A stretch of 64,000 bases of DNA from Linepithema humile (GCF_040581485.1 NC_090132.1:5467001-5531000), one strand, 5' to 3'. Counted from the first letter of the stretch, positions 48,926 through 63,580 are shown. The notes: generated by a model not told the origin, from the letters alone. Numbers and translations are program-made.

Positions 48926-51792
48926 TTTCTTTTTCTTCCGAGTGACAAACTTGGTTCTTTCTTCTCTTCAGTTTTTCTTGCTTCTAATTTTAAAAAATTT
49001 TGATGCCATTTTCTTTGCAGGGAAACATTCACTTCCTCATTTTAGAGGTAATCAGGTACATTGTCATAAACAAGATAACGAACTCACAGTCTGGATTGAT
49101 TACAGATAATCGATGCACTCTTTGTTCCACTCTTGATAACCATAGTTATCACGATGCATTTTTTTCCGTACTCTCGTCATTGTCACCGACAATCTTTATC
49201 TTGCGCACACTTTTGCTTGCCGGACTTCTTTGTAGATTTTATTTAATTGCGTGATAATTATCGCCCAAGTATATTTATATTTATTTAAAATTTAATTGAT
49301 GTACACAGCACAGAAAACACATATCACAATGAGATAAGACACTTTAACATCTTTTTTTCAACGGTATTTATACTATTATCTCTGACATCGAAAACTTTAA
49401 ATATATACTTCTCATTTGTTTTGGGTTAAACACGATAATATATTAGATTTTAGAGAAGGAAGACGAAATTTGATTCAACCAGTAAAGATACTTTATAGAC
49501 ACGAAGATTGAAAAATTTGTAAAGTATCTGAGAAATGTTCATCAGGTCGCTGTTGCTTAAGAAGATGCTGAAAGATAAGATGAGATTTTGCTTCAATGCG
49601 GATAATCCGTAATCGCAAGTCAAGTCTCGATTATATTACGGTTAAACTTTAGTTATTACTTACGTTTTTGGGTTCTTTAAGCGTTTAAATACCTAAGTTC
49701 TTATGTGTCCAGGCTCCATAGGATTTTATGCGCTTAAATACTTAGATGCTTTAGTAAATGGATTCGAAAATCCTTTAATCCTTAGATATATAGATACCAA
49801 GGTACGCAGTATTTAATTCCATTATTTAATTATCCTTCTCCGCTTTCGTTCTCAACACTCGTGTGCCTCATTTCGCTCAATCAAAGATATATAATAACAA
49901 AGATGCAACAGATGTATACACAAATTAATATTAAATTGATATAATAGCACGGTATTAATAACACAAAACCTCCATAATATACTGAATGTGAAACTTCCCT
50001 TCCGCGTATATTCGTATTCGAGTTTGAAATCAAACATCGTATCACGTATTATTATTTGAGAATTCGACAGTGAGAATTCCCAACAATTTCTATTCACTGC
50101 TGCTTTCTTTGCCGAGCACCAGGAAAATTGGCCGGAAGCAATTACGACGTTTTCAATTAATCGGCTCGATAATTTCACGAGGATCTAGAGCGTCAGGACC
50201 GCGACTGAGCCAATTATTGAGATTTCCATCCGCTTGATGGAGAGCCGCCTTCCGCGGCGTGTAATACCGCATTAATTGGTAATTATGACGACATATAGCG
50301 CGTTTGCATTTGATTATCATACATGCATGTATTTGTTCCGTTCACTTCAAAAGTCATTATCAAGTCTTGCTTTCTAAGCGCCAACAAAATGCCTTTCAAT
50401 ACCTATAATGTATTGATCCTGATGTAAAGTCTTTATTATTGTTACGCTTATTATATTTTGATAAACTTCCTCTTTCTTGTTGTCTTTCAAAAATGTAAAC
50501 ATGTATGTAGAAGAAATACGACTAGAAAGAACAAATTTATAGACACATGTTTAGACGAAATCTTACATCAGGATCAGGATCTTTCTATCGTCCTGAACAC
50601 GCTCGTTTATCAGGCTCACCGATATGATGTACGATAGAAATGTTTGCGAAAAGAAAGGTTGTAAATCTAAACAACAACGGGCAGTGAAGAATGCGAATAC
50701 CCTATCACGAGTTCGTTTTTGTTCAGTTTTGCTTCGATATTTCTATCATCTGTCGCGTAGAATGCTGTGTGCAAGTCAATGGAAATCTATCATGTAGTGC
50801 AGTATAGAAGTTAATAGAAATCGAATTCGGTTGCATTCACTATTGCATTTTGTCATCCATGCAAGCAACGTTTTTCCACTCTCTGCTTTCTATTATAAGA
50901 TTTAGAGGAAAACGCGCGTAAGAAAGCGAGAAAAACCGGACCGGTTTGATCGGATTTATGGAAATTGTACTATCCACGAAGCACAGCAACGGTAAACGGA
51001 AAATTTGCATTACGGTATACTCACCACGAAACAGCGCATTTTATGATAGCGACGCGAACAAAATATCGAGTTTAACAGATCCATTATTATTGCATGACAT
51101 GAGCATTTTTGCATGCCGGACGCGCAAATATTTTTACATAACATTTCATGAAATTTTATTCCATGGCATAATTTTCGTCATTTTCAATAAATAGCGCAAT
51201 TATACGTTAAGGCATTTTTATAAAAAATAAAAAAAAAATATTTATTAAATCTACATTTTGCATTTAGCTGTTTTGTAAAGTTGTTATAATATTTAATAAA
51301 ACAATGCTACGTAAATATTTAAAACGCAAATCTATAGAAATTAAAAGGAAAGTACATTATATCATCAAGTTGCATAAAGTTGACTCTTCGTCACATATCC
51401 AATTAAATATTGCAACATCAAACAGTGTAAAGTGGAGTGGCAACTATCAAATCACGTACAACTAATCCATTGCAAACTCTCTCGGTCGCCTAAACGTGTT
51501 CTGAAACGCGTTACTCGTGACAAGTTAAACTAATTTTATAAGGGTGATAAACGAGATCACGCGTGATAAACAAACCTACGCTCATTCCGCGACAGGAAAT
51601 CGTCGTTAATGTGAGGAGACACCCGTAGAATTCTGAGGTTTCTGAACGTGTTTCTCGTAAACTCGAAGTTACACCGTCACTCGTAGAATTACCGATGAAA
51701 ACCGATGCCCAAGTTTAACAAGAGAGTCGCGTCGGTTTTGGTCAAGCCCTGATTTCGGAAAGTTCTTTCGAAGGATCGCGATGCGGAATTCT

Positions 51793-52146
51793 GCAACCGA
51801 CAACTATCTACAACAAACTTTGAGTTTCAAATAATATCGTATTCGATCGAGACATATTGAATTACAATGGTGATCTTACGTGCATGACGTTAAAAAAATT
51901 GCAATTATACAAACCATTAGGAAATAATACCTTTAATTAAAGTCTTAATTCAGCGTCGTATTAAAAAAAAATTTTAAACATGCCAACAGAAACGCAACAA
52001 ACTTAATACAAACTAAAATAATTATTAGAATTTTTTTATAAGTAATATTTAAAACATAAACAAAGTAATATATATTCCGCAACCGACAACTATCTACAAC
52101 AACCTTTGAGTTTCAAATAATATCGTATTCGATCGAGACATATTGA
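51793..52146. repeat. Dispersed direct repeat, two 68-bp copies
   Basis: The copies at 51793-51860 and 52079-52146 differ at a single base. They start GCAACCGACAACTATCTACA and end GACATATTGA. They are separated by unrelated AT-rich DNA, which points to a recent local duplication. Confidence 0.9.
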
Positions 52147-55048
52147 AAGATAAATAAATGTTACAAATCTTATATTATATTGTATTATATTTGCGTTGAG
52201 ATATGCTCAAGATATACACAATTGTCACGATAATCTCATGTTCGATGTCACGAATTTTCCTGGCTTGTGAAACACAATTTCTTTAGGATAGATCTTGGAT
52301 CTACCTGCGGCAGAGAAAAGTGTCGATAACTCAATTCGCGAGAACATATTTTCAGGCTTGATCTTATTGACAAAGCTTGGTCAATGTTTTAGCTTTTTAT
52401 CGAAAATGTCAATAAAAGCAACCTTGTTAGTAAAACAAATAAGTGTTCGCCAACAGAAAATTTGTAAATAATTTTACATTTGCCGATAAAGTTTACTGGG
52501 ACATTTTGGAAACACTAAAAAATAGAACTATAAAGATGGATAGAAATGCCATAGTTAGAGATATTAGCGCTAAATATTCTTCTTAACAATTACATTCTTT
52601 TTTAACAAGCCGTTTAGATAAAATAAAAGTTCATGACAGACATCTCGCTTTAAATGGCTTCAACGACAGATATCTGTAATTTCCGACAGATTCAAGATAT
52701 CTCAATACTGCCAAGGTTACTCGGAGATGTATCGAATTAGCGCTATTTATAGCAAGAGGAAATCGGCGATAATGGGATTCACGGAAATATCCGGATGCTG
52801 TTATCCGGCAAAATCTCGACGGTGTCAACCTACACCAGCTATTTCACATTTCGACACACTGTCAGAATTACTGATAGAAATGGGACTTCAAGCGAACGGA
52901 AATAGCAGGATACAGATTGAAGACGAACTCATCGTCATTAATGGTGCGCGCAGATACGCACGACAGCATCCCTTAATATTCTCGCGCCGTAACGGAATTT
53001 TCAATTATACTTAGATATAGATAATCTCCTTCGTTGATGCAGTTCACGAATGTACAATGAATATAAGAAAAAATCACGAGTCTCCGATTCTAGAACGAAT
53101 AAAAAATAAAATTGTAGCACGTATTATGTAATTGCATGATAAAATAATATTTTATGTTTTTATTCAAGATATTATTTTCTGCTATATTTAATTTTTTGTA
53201 GAAAAAAACAATGCCGAATGTCAAGTGATTGTAGCTGGGAATATCAATAAATTAAATTTTTAAACTTCTATTATAATACTACAAGAAATTTTCGTACAAT
53301 TTCAGATATAACATTCTCATTTACACGGTAAGTTACACAATAAATGGAATTCTCTTGGAGAATATTTGTTGTGTAAGGTACAAGACGAGTAAATGAAACA
53401 AAGAAAACGATTAAGACCGTGAAACTACAAAAGCTCCCTGCGAGACTCATCTTTGCCGTTTCCTACAAAATTAAAAGAATAAAAATCATATTGCTCTGAT
53501 AATTGAATACATCACGTTGTTCCACTATTGTCATTCATCGGAAACAATATTTAATTTCGTAACAATAAAAAGTAAGTTGCTGCCTTTTGCTTCATGCCGA
53601 CTCGTGCGACAAAATGAAATGAGAAAAAGGGAAATCGAACCGCGAGATTACAGGGAATTGAAAGGATGGGTACGGTTCAAGGAGTATTATTGAAAAATCT
53701 TAAAGTTAGATAGGATACCTAGCGGCAAAAATTACAGTAACATTCCGTTGGTGTTTTCTCTCAGAAAACCGAAAGTTTGGGGAAATAAATATTAAAAACA
53801 AATAATAATTTTCCTAAATAAAATAATGTTGCGCAAATAATCTAATTTGTTTATCAAATGTTGTGATATTTATTGTCATTTAATTATCATAAAGTTAAGA
53901 AAGAACAATTATTCTTCATTCTTGTAATATTTTGTACAATAAAGCATCTTAATAAAGAAGTTAAATTTTAATTTTTAAGAATAACAAAATAATTAAAAGA
54001 ACGATTGCAATATCGCGTAGCAATACTAATAATTATAATGCATTGCGGAAATAATCTATATAAAATATTTTAATTAAAAATTAAAAAATTTAGATTTTTT
54101 TTTAATTGTTAGCCCAGCTCGACAATTAATGAAATATACAAATAAAATTTGCCACATCTTGTAATCCTGCAGAATACATCATTCTTTTTTCGTCATTAAT
54201 ATTTATCACCGTTATATTAATATTCATCTTCAACAATCATAGTAATCTCATTTGCAACATTCTGAATTGTTTTTTTCAATTACGGTTTTTCAAATATAAA
54301 TGATCCCTGTTATTATTTTAACATCTGTGTAATTTTTAATTTTATTCCATCAATTTATTCATTTTATGAGGGCTTTTATTTTTCTGTTCATTTTAGTTTT
54401 CCATTTAATTATTACACTTTACCTGTATTTTTTATGGACAATAAAAAATATTTCTTTCGGATTAATAGTTAAATTTATATTAAACTAATTACATTTTAGA
54501 AAAATCGACAATAAATTAATTAATTAATGACTTAGACAAATCAATTTGTCTAATTTATAGAATAAAATTTTCTAATATCTTTTTATTGTAATATAATAAT
54601 CATTTGCTTATTATTAAATTATAATTCTAATCATTAATTAATAATCATTAAATAATAATTAATAATTTTTGAAAAATAGTATGCTTAGCACAGGTAGTCG
54701 ACAAATCGGTTACACTTTGGAGTGATTAGAATGTTGATCACGTAAGTTCGCAGACTGCTCAATTTTCACATTGAATTTCCAATATCGAAGCTGTTAAATT
54801 ATTCTCGTTATGCTATTGAAATATTCGCATAACTTTCAATTTTGTCTTTCACGCACGAACTTCTCTACATCTTGAAATACAGAACGTTATTCTTCTTTCT
54901 ATTATTTTAAAATTATATTACATTCTTAAAGTGCTCTCAATGATGAAATTAAATTCTAATTATAAGTTCGAACAAGTTCGTGTTATTCATTGTATTTGAA
55001 AACAATATAGATTTTTAATTAAAATTATAAGAAATTTAATTTTAATAC

Positions 55049-55441
55049 AATAAGAAATTTAATAAATTGCTTTAGAAGATAAAGTGTGTCAAAAGGAATA
55101 AAATTATTATAATTAAAGACACACAGAAGTATATGTGCATATATTAAGCTTTCAGAAATACTAATTTTCAACTAATATTAAACTTTTAATACTGATCTAT
55201 AAATATAAAAACTCTGCTTTTTTAAAATTTTATAACAAAAATTTTGTGTACTTTCCAATACCTTATTTGTGTTATACCAGCGTTGTTCTACAAAATTATA
55301 TATTTTGAAGGAAGTAGATCAAGAATAATCCGCTTTCGTATAATAATTTTTATACTTCTGTGTGTCTTTAATTATAACCATTTTATTCCTTTTACTTTTG
55401 ACACACTTTATCTTCTGAAGCAATTTATTAAATTTCTTATT
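55049..55441. mobile_element. Foldback element with arms of about 85-90 bp
   Basis: The left arm 55049-55133 and right arm 55351-55441 are inverted copies sharing AATAAGAAATTTAATAAATT and AATTAAAGACACACAGAAGT. The main difference is a small indel (6 bases) in the middle of the arm. The spacer of about 217 bp is AT-rich and non-coding. It is probably a MITE or an inverted duplication. No clear target duplication was seen. Confidence 0.7.
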
Positions 55442-57559
55442 CACGTGAAGTTCTTGCACTCTTAGCGGTTTTTTAAGTACACAGTCAAAAAAACTTTAAT
55501 TCCATCATTCACGTCACTTCTTTGAACGCGATCTTTTACCTCAATTTTGTCCGTTCATCTCATTTTCCTCTTTTCTTTTGTCCAACGTGAAAAGTTAAAA
55601 ATTCAATTTGATGGGCGTGAAGAACGTTTAAAGATCCGACAAAATAAACTAATTAAATTTCCATTCTCTGATTCACATCCAAACCGATTGCTGTGTGTGT
55701 AATTTATTTTTTTACATCTAATTTAAAGCTTTTGATGTTTTAATTCTTTGACTTTTCCGTTAGTGTATTTTAGAACAAAAGTAACGTGTACCTTTGTGTT
55801 TCGATTGTGAAAACAAAATTAGTTTCCATCAACGTGCCCCATCATAATAAAACGCGATTAATTAAGCGGAGAAACACTTTCAACACTTTTCAAAGTTATG
55901 TAAAAAACGTGGCTTCCCTTGCATTATACATAATTAAATAAATGTGATAATAAAATGTAAACAACACTGATGATTAGTTATAAAAATTGTGGTTAATTAA
56001 ATACATACACACAAAATAATCTTTTTCTGTAGATTAAATTTTACTCAATTCGGATATATCCCATTTTTTCGTTGATATACATTACACAGACGATTAATGT
56101 AAATTGTTGAATAAAATTTTAAACAAATAAAACCATTTTTGCGTTTTACAAATATATCGCATATTGAAATATAATGTATAAAAAAAACTATTGTTAAACT
56201 TCATTGTTAAATTAATAACATAAGCACATAAGTTTTATACCAGTTTGCAGAAATAGAAACTAATACTGTAAGTAATCTTCTTTTATTTGCGCAATTCAAG
56301 CAGAAAAACAAGGCAAAGATCGATTTTCTCAATGTGTAGGCGAAATTTAGTGTAGGCGGTATCAACTTAGTTTCATCCCTTTGGCTTTGGCGAGCCCTTG
56401 GCTCGCTGATTCGATGTTGTTTGCGTCAATTTCCTTTTTTCCTCTTTTTTGTCTATTTTCTCTGACATGACTGGGCGCCTTATCTTTGCACTCTAACGTG
56501 TGAAATTAAATTCGATATAAATCAAGGGCGCGATGCGATACGGTTGACGAAGGGATGGGAATAAAATTGCTTTCTCGTCATTAGCGGTCGATATGCGTCC
56601 GCAAATGTTCAACTAGTTCACATTGATAGATCGTTATGCGCGGATTTCATTCCTAATGAGAATAATAGTTTCGCAAATGAAATTTGCGAGATTTTACTAT
56701 GAATTCTATCGTATTCGAATCATGAGTACTCTTATAAGTATTCTTACAAAAATGCAATTTGACTTTTCGTTAATAATAGATTTTGCAATTCTAATAGTTT
56801 TTTTCTTGTAACATGTAAGGTAGCAATAAATAAGCGGATGTATAATTATTAATATACAAACATAAACAGAAAAATTATATTTGTCTTTTGCGTTCAAATA
56901 TTTTTATATTTTCTTATTTATCCAAATGAGATAAATTTTAATATTTTAAATAAATCATTGAAAGAGAGATGATTTTCATAATAAAGCTTTTGTCAGCGGT
57001 AGAATGGCATTAAACGTACTTATGGTTATCGATAATTGCAACGTGCCTGAAATTATTACCAGCTTGAAATTGAAGCGGAATTATAGCTAGAATTATCATG
57101 GCTTGACTATCTGCTTATCGATGTGCTTCATGTGCGAAATTCAGCACGTAATACGTATCCACAAACCAAAACCACTGCATTTAAATGCATAATTATTCAA
57201 TAAAGCATAAATAATATATAAGTATCGTATATGTATGGCATGTATCACGAAACTTTCTGACACATACAAACATAAATTAATTAGTAATTTTGTCTTAATG
57301 TGTATCTTTTTACTTCATGACTCCTTGTTGGAAAAGTAAAACGTATACATAAAAGTATCCGAGATAAAACAGTAAATAAATTGCAATAAATAAGATCTTC
57401 GATTTTGCTGAATTGCAATTTTTTATAAAATATTTTTTATCTGGTGTTAGTTGTATTGAATTATGATTTTAATTTTATAATTCTCGTATGTATTGGGTTG
57501 TCCAATAAGTTCGTGCCATTTTCTATTAAGGCATTATTTGTCACAACAGGTATTATCCA

Positions 57560-57694
57560 TTACTGAGAAAGACGAATCTCCGACATCTCCTTCTCTACGA
57601 GTTTAATCGTGACTGTAATGCTACGCAAGCCGCTCGAAACATTAGTACTGTTTACGGACAAGGTTTTATTGCCGAGAGGACAGCTCGAAAATGG
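57560..57694 (+). pseudogene. Remnant of the mariner transposase N-terminal helix-turn-helix
   Basis: In the frame that includes 57596-57598 the DNA reads KTNLRHLLLYEFNRDCNA, then TQAARNISTVYGQGF, then AERTARKW. This matches the N-terminal DNA-binding region of mariner transposases. The frame soon runs into a GGAGATGTC repeat (57706-57735), and the catalytic DDD domain is absent. Confidence 0.85.
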
Positions 57695-57705
57695 CAGACA
57701 AGGAG

Positions 57706-57735
57706 ATATCGGAGATGTCGGAGATGTCGGAGATG
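57706..57735. repeat. Short tandem GGAGATGTC-type repeat inside the mariner remnant
   Basis: Three to four copies of a 9-bp unit. They are also the reverse complement of the GACATCTCC at 57582-57590, so the inside of the element can fold back. Confidence 0.75.
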
Positions 57736-57959
57736 TTCATCTTTGTCGACCTGCAGTTGATGGAACTATCAGCCCTACTGTAAAAAAAAACTATTAATAA
57801 ACTAAAAATAAAAAATTCAATAATGAATCTAGAAGAGGAAAATAAGAGCTACAAAATGATATATAACATTCAGTGATAGATATATAACATTCAGTAATAT
57901 CCGTTGTGACAAATGATGCCTTAATAAAAAACGGCGGGAACTTATTGGACAACCTAATA

Positions 57960-60900
57960 TTTGACAGAAAATATTAATAACTTTATGTACAAAAATAACA
58001 TAATTATAAGCAATAAAATATAAGCTTTAGATAAAAAAAATTTTTTATTTTATATTCTAGAATACATTATAAAAACACATAATATATATAATAAACAATT
58101 ATACACATCTTTATAAGACGTAAAAATTGTTTATCGATATAAAAATACTTTTTTTTCTTAAGCATTGTCTATTATTGCACAGCACTATTCAATAATCAAC
58201 AAATAATATTGAAATAAAATGTGGATTTATTTACCATCCAGGTGATTCATCCACTTGACTGTCAGAAATGGGCAATACGTGCTTCACGGTTAGAAAACAC
58301 ATATTTTTTTAAAAATATGTGTTCGAAAGGCACAAGGGTAGAATTGATGAAATGTGGACAAAGAAAAGTTTTGCTCGGACCGCCGTATATCATGTGAGGG
58401 TGACACGGTATAGAATTGTTTTTTTGATATTGGCCATACAAGTATTGCCTCTTGACAAACAAGGGACAATTGTGCTGTTAAGAAAAATATATTCTTTATA
58501 TTTACATATGCTGACTATATACATACATATATACGATATATTTCGGCAATATATATGTGACGCAAAATAATACAAATAGAATCAAGAAATAAGGAAGTTT
58601 AAAGAGAAAGTTTGTGAAATTCTAGAAAGCCAGAAAGTGCAGAGAAATTATATTTCACGAAACTGTATCCTCTCTAACTATTCTATGGAGAGTGTATTTA
58701 TATCAAACAGAAATCAATTTCATTTAATTTTGATGAAATGTTTCGAATTGCAAACTTAATATTGTTCCAATTTCTTAATAAGCTTACGTATAATAGTATT
58801 ACGTATTAATTAAAACGTTTGCAAATAGATTTAATTCTCACTCTCGTAATTTTTGTTATCTTATATTTTCGGCTGCATTTAATTTTAACAGCTATACTTT
58901 AGCCTACTTTCAGCCCGGTCTGCACAATCTCGCGATAAACGAGTAAAATTAAAATAAAAGGAAAAATATTCTGGAAAATTGAATTCAGATAATACGAAAA
59001 AAGAGAAGTAGCTTGAGATTGATCTATAAATTACCCAGTAGATCAGAAGATTTAATCGGAAGTACATAGTCAGTATCGTGAAAAAGTAAATAAATGTAGC
59101 AAGACCTTTGGAACTGGAATACGCTCAAACAGTTAATAAAATTATTTAAAAACATTTTTAAGGGTATTTTCTTGAATATACTTATTAATAATACATTACG
59201 AAACTTCTCTCCTTTTCTTTCTCATAATTTTAATCGCAGATAATAATAATAGAAGTATTAAGTTAAAAAACAAAAAAAAAATTTGCCGCATTTTTATTTC
59301 GCTAATAGTATAAAATACTGCAGAATTGCGATATTACGAGATTTATAAAATTCATTCGCAATGCAGAAACTTTTTCCGTATTTTAGTCGTACAATAAGTA
59401 AAACGTGAACACTTGTACAAAAGTGTAATAGGACCATTATATTATTTCGAGTTTCCAAGACCCGAAGACTGGCTGTAGCATAAAACGAGGTGTACAGTTA
59501 CAAATTCGTGAAAGGCAAGAAGGGAAAACTGCGTAAGGGAAAAAATAAAAGCGACTATTAAGGCCGTGCGCTACCCTTCGATGTTCCGGCTGGTTTAATT
59601 CAAGCTCTACGTGATTGCGAGATAGTAAGGCTGTTAACGCAATAAAAGTTGCTTGTATAATCGCGAAGCTTCGGATGAGTCATATTCAATAAACAAACTT
59701 TATACGAGAAAACTACTCAGTTTTACCAATATTGATTATGCTTTCCATGCTATAGTGTTACAAAAATGCTCTCCTAAAAGAAAGCTGTTATACAAATTGT
59801 CTTGTTTACGATGTTTGAGAATTTTTATATTTATTTAATATTTTTTCCACTAACTTTATAGCGTATAGGTACCAATTATGGAATGTTATTATATATTTTG
59901 CAACAATGTTTTATGTCATTTTATAATAGATATAATAGTTTTTGACATAATTACATTTTATAAATGAAACGTTTCATTTTATCGAAATACCTTTTTTCAG
60001 TCCAAATTTCATCTTTTTTAATCTATTCAATTATCTAACCAATTCCGTCAAATGTAATATCTTCTCTTATTAAAATGCTATATTCAGTTATCAGGGATTA
60101 ATAATAATAAAAAAAAGTAATAAGCGCACTGCATTTTATTTAGATATATGAGGGATTCGTGTAAATGGAGGGCAGCGAATCGATATCTCGTATAGCAATA
60201 ATGGATGCGATAACTAAAGAAACGTCGTAGGAGAGTGCTGTTAACCGTTTTGCAGTGCAAATGAACGTTCGCTACTCTGCAACGTGATAAAACGTGTCTA
60301 TACATCATCGATTGCAACGGTCGTTGCGAGAAGAGATTTGATGGAAATGATGTTGACGTCACGTTTAATGCATCTCTGTAAACAAGGTGCTGTGCGCGCA
60401 AGAACGAAAATTAAATGAGATGACGTGGAGAGTGAAATAAAGAATGTCTCATTAGGAAACGCATGCTTACCCGGCCGTAGGCGGTAGACTCAAACGATGT
60501 GATCTCTAATTAGCGCCTCGTTAAGCAACGCGCGCCGGAAGGCTTGCACTCGAGGTTTGCGGAAGAGTCAGACACGGATGTGGAAATGCACTTTCGGCTG
60601 TATTATGCAAGTGAGCCTATCGTCGTCCTACGCATACTCCGCGTTGCGAGTGACTCGCAGTTAACGGACCGATTGAAATATTCATCGGATGAGAGGGATG
60701 ATGTCGAAACTCTCGTGTTGCATTTTCAAGCGTTTAGCAGGGTGTTGTGTTGACTCACACTAATTGACAGAATTAACTTGAGCGGAACACGGTAACATGC
60801 GCGTGGGAGTGTTGGGTTACGAGAGCGAGAGAAATAGCACAAACACGATTTCCGCGAGGCGTACGCGGTATCATGAAAATTGTCCATTCATATATATCAC

Positions 60901-62070
60901 CGCCTCGTAATGGAACTTGAAGCACTGGCAATAAATGCACTATTCAAATGGAATATTTTTGCGATTGCGTCAGATCGTTACAAAACCGTGCGACAACTGT
61001 GTGCGACAACTGTGACAATAACAGGACGAATATAGATTTGCACACAGAAAAAGATATGCAGGGTGTCTGGGACAGATTATGAAACTTCTTGCGAGAGCGC
61101 AATAAACTGAACGGGAAAGTCCTTTATCGTTTTGCAATTTTCGAAATAATTATTGAGATAGTAATTAAAAAGGATTGGTGCACAATTCGCGCAGCTAGAG
61201 AATATACCGTAGGATGTATGCTCTAGGCGTGACAGCGACAAGACACGACAACGAAAAGTTTGATCGTTCGACGAGAACAGAAATAACACGTGAGCTGCGA
61301 GCGGAAGCTTTACTTTTTTCGTTGCCATGCGACACTCACCGTTGGCACTCCTAAAGTACGCATTTTACAGTCTTGCCGCGCAAAACGCAGGTTCATTTGG
61401 TAATTCTTTTTAATTATTATCTCATTATAGCGAAAATTGCAAAATCGTAAAGGATTTTTTTGTTCAGTTTATTATGCTCTTCACGCTTATGAGAGATTTC
61501 GTAATCTCTCTCAGATACCCTATACATTATCGATCTTTCGAGCAATTATCATCAGTTTGACCCAAAACTGAATTTAGATGCATAGAACTTTGAATTACAG
61601 CATTAATGCCATGCATTTATGCTAAATTTCTAGTTATTAATGGAATGCCTAAATACTATCAATATAATTTGCGTCGTAAGTTGTAGTTTCTAATATTAGA
61701 ATGTCTTAGAATTATAATTATAAGCATATATTTCTCTTATTTAAAAAAAAAAGTAAAAAGGTTTTTTTTATCGTTAGCTTTTATCGTCATTATCGTCATT
61801 CAAAATAGCAAAAAATAAAAATATAAGATAGCAAATAGTATAACTTAGGTATTTAAAGCCTTTAGTATAATTTCATTCTTTAAATGCATATCCTCAACAA
61901 TATTTTATTTCAAATCCATATTAAATTGATAAAAATATCAATAACAAATGGTAAAAACAGATATAAGTACCGCGGTTAAACTTTCAGATAAACTGCTTTG
62001 AATTTTACAATTAAAATAAGCAATTTTCGAGACTTTGACTTGCGATTAATCATATTGACCCGCTTTCGCG
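57960..62070. other. AT-rich stretch upstream of the gene: no gene seen
   Basis: Open frames are short. There is a perfect AT-rich hairpin at 58295-58324. Minus-strand sequences resembling good 5' splice sites occur at about 60474 (GTAAGC) and 61338 (GTGAGT). No exon can be fixed from these alone. Confidence 0.5.
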
Positions 62071-63407
62071 TAGTCAGCGCTACCAATGATCCTCTTCTGG
62101 ATCAAAATTCAACAAAGTCAAAGGATACCTTTGTGGAGCTGCGCTCAAGCGCGCGCGATCGCACGAGTGCACGATCTACTTGACAGTGATCGATCTGGCA
62201 GTAACGTCGAGCCGCGACGTGATTATCCGCGTCGACCACGAGAATCTCCGTTTCTGCGGAGACACACGCCACGACGTTTCTCCGGCATCTACAAGAGGAA
62301 GACGGAGTCGGATACACGGGGCGACAGAGAGAGAGGAACAATCTCCAGGATCGATTCTAGCTCCGAAGATGAAATCAGGTCATTCTCGATCAAAACTGGA
62401 CGCATCCACGCGTCGCGCGATCCGCCGAAGGTGAAAGCTACGCACGGCTGATCCGCTCGAAGCGCTTCGCACTTTTGTCAGAATCGTGCGTCACGAAAGG
62501 CACACACCTCTATTTAAATCACCATGTTGTTGATCGTCCAATCACGTCGCAAACGGCGCGCGTTGAGTTATTGTTACGCGTCAGCTGTTTCGCCGCCGCG
62601 CACAGCGTAGCGTATTTCTTCTCGTTCATGATAACGAAATCGCGCCCGGCGCAGCGTTTCGCGTTTATAAACTATCTACAACGTGCTTCATCAGTTGACA
62701 AAATTCATGGTTCATTACGAATCCGAGAATCGAGTGCTGCGATACGTTGGGACCTCGCCGCGAGATAAACGAGACTGGCGGCGATCTCCGTGATAACTGT
62801 TCGGATGATCGATCGATGTGTGTGTAGTTGCTTTCCGCTAGTCGGGGAGAATCGGGAGATCCATCGGCGGCTTCCCACGCGGAACGTATCCCGTTCCTCG
62901 TCGTATCGCTGACTACGGCACACTCGGTTCACCCCTCTTCGCTGCCTCGACAACCTCGTTGCTCACGTGACCAGGAAGTTTCACTGGCGCAGCGGAAACG
63001 CTTGGTTGATCGGCGTTGCATGCACGCGGTGCGCGAAATCTTTGCGTCTCGACGGTGCTCTTCCCGGGAGCACTTTTCGCGCGCTCGGCTGAAAGCGGGT
63101 TCGTCAAGATTGCTCAAGGACCCTTCAAGACTCGAGGGGTCTTCAAAAGGTGTAGACGACGAAAGGAAGCTCCGGACTGATGCCAGCTGTGCGAGCGATT
63201 GGCGCGCACGAAAACATATGACATACCTGTACCGCTGAGGCTGCGACACTTTCGTTTGTTTTTTCTTGTTTTGACACGTGCACCGTAGCGGCGGATGCAG
63301 CCGTATGATGCTTTCGCATTTCCCGCTGACACGTGCACCCGACACTCACCGAAAAAGAAACTTTAGAAACAACACAAGCCTGACGGACACGGCACGAAAA
63401 CTCGGTG

Positions 63408-63580
63408 ATAAGAAGAGAAAGCGAAAGAGATGAGAAAAAAAAGAGATAACGACGTAAGGGAAGAAAACAAAGGAGAAGAGAGGATGAAAGACAGAGAGAG
63501 GGAGAGAGAGAAAGAGAGAGACAAAGGAGGGTAGAAAACGAAGAAGGTGACAAAGAGGAGAGACAGAGGAAAAAGGGACG
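63408..63580. repeat. Long polypurine tract (GA-rich)
   Basis: About 170 bp of mostly A and G on the plus strand with several GAGAGAG blocks. It produces Ser/Leu/Phe-rich minus-strand open frames that are not genes. Confidence 0.85.

Larger units (their letters stand above)
48926..57492 (-). other. Upstream region of the Nmdar2 start codon: no coding exon seen
   Basis: It may be 5'UTR, first intron or promoter. AT-rich. It holds the 68-bp direct repeat (51793 and 52079) and the foldback at 55049-55441. I could not identify a transcription start or a 5'UTR exon with confidence. Confidence 0.5.
57493..57957 (+). mobile_element. Internally deleted mariner-type DNA transposon (465 bp)
   Basis: The 55-bp terminal inverted repeats 57493-57547 and 57903-57957 differ at about six positions. 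Both contain GGTTGTCCAATAAGTTC or its near copy, and each is flanked by TA (57491-57492 and 57958-57959), the mariner target site. The inside keeps a transposase remnant (next entry) and then loses similarity, so the element cannot make its own transposase. Confidence 0.92.

Noticed and set aside
58295..58324. Perfect AT-rich palindrome
   Set aside because: A 13-bp stem of A/T-rich sequence is expected by chance in DNA of this composition. There is no sign of a microRNA precursor or terminator.
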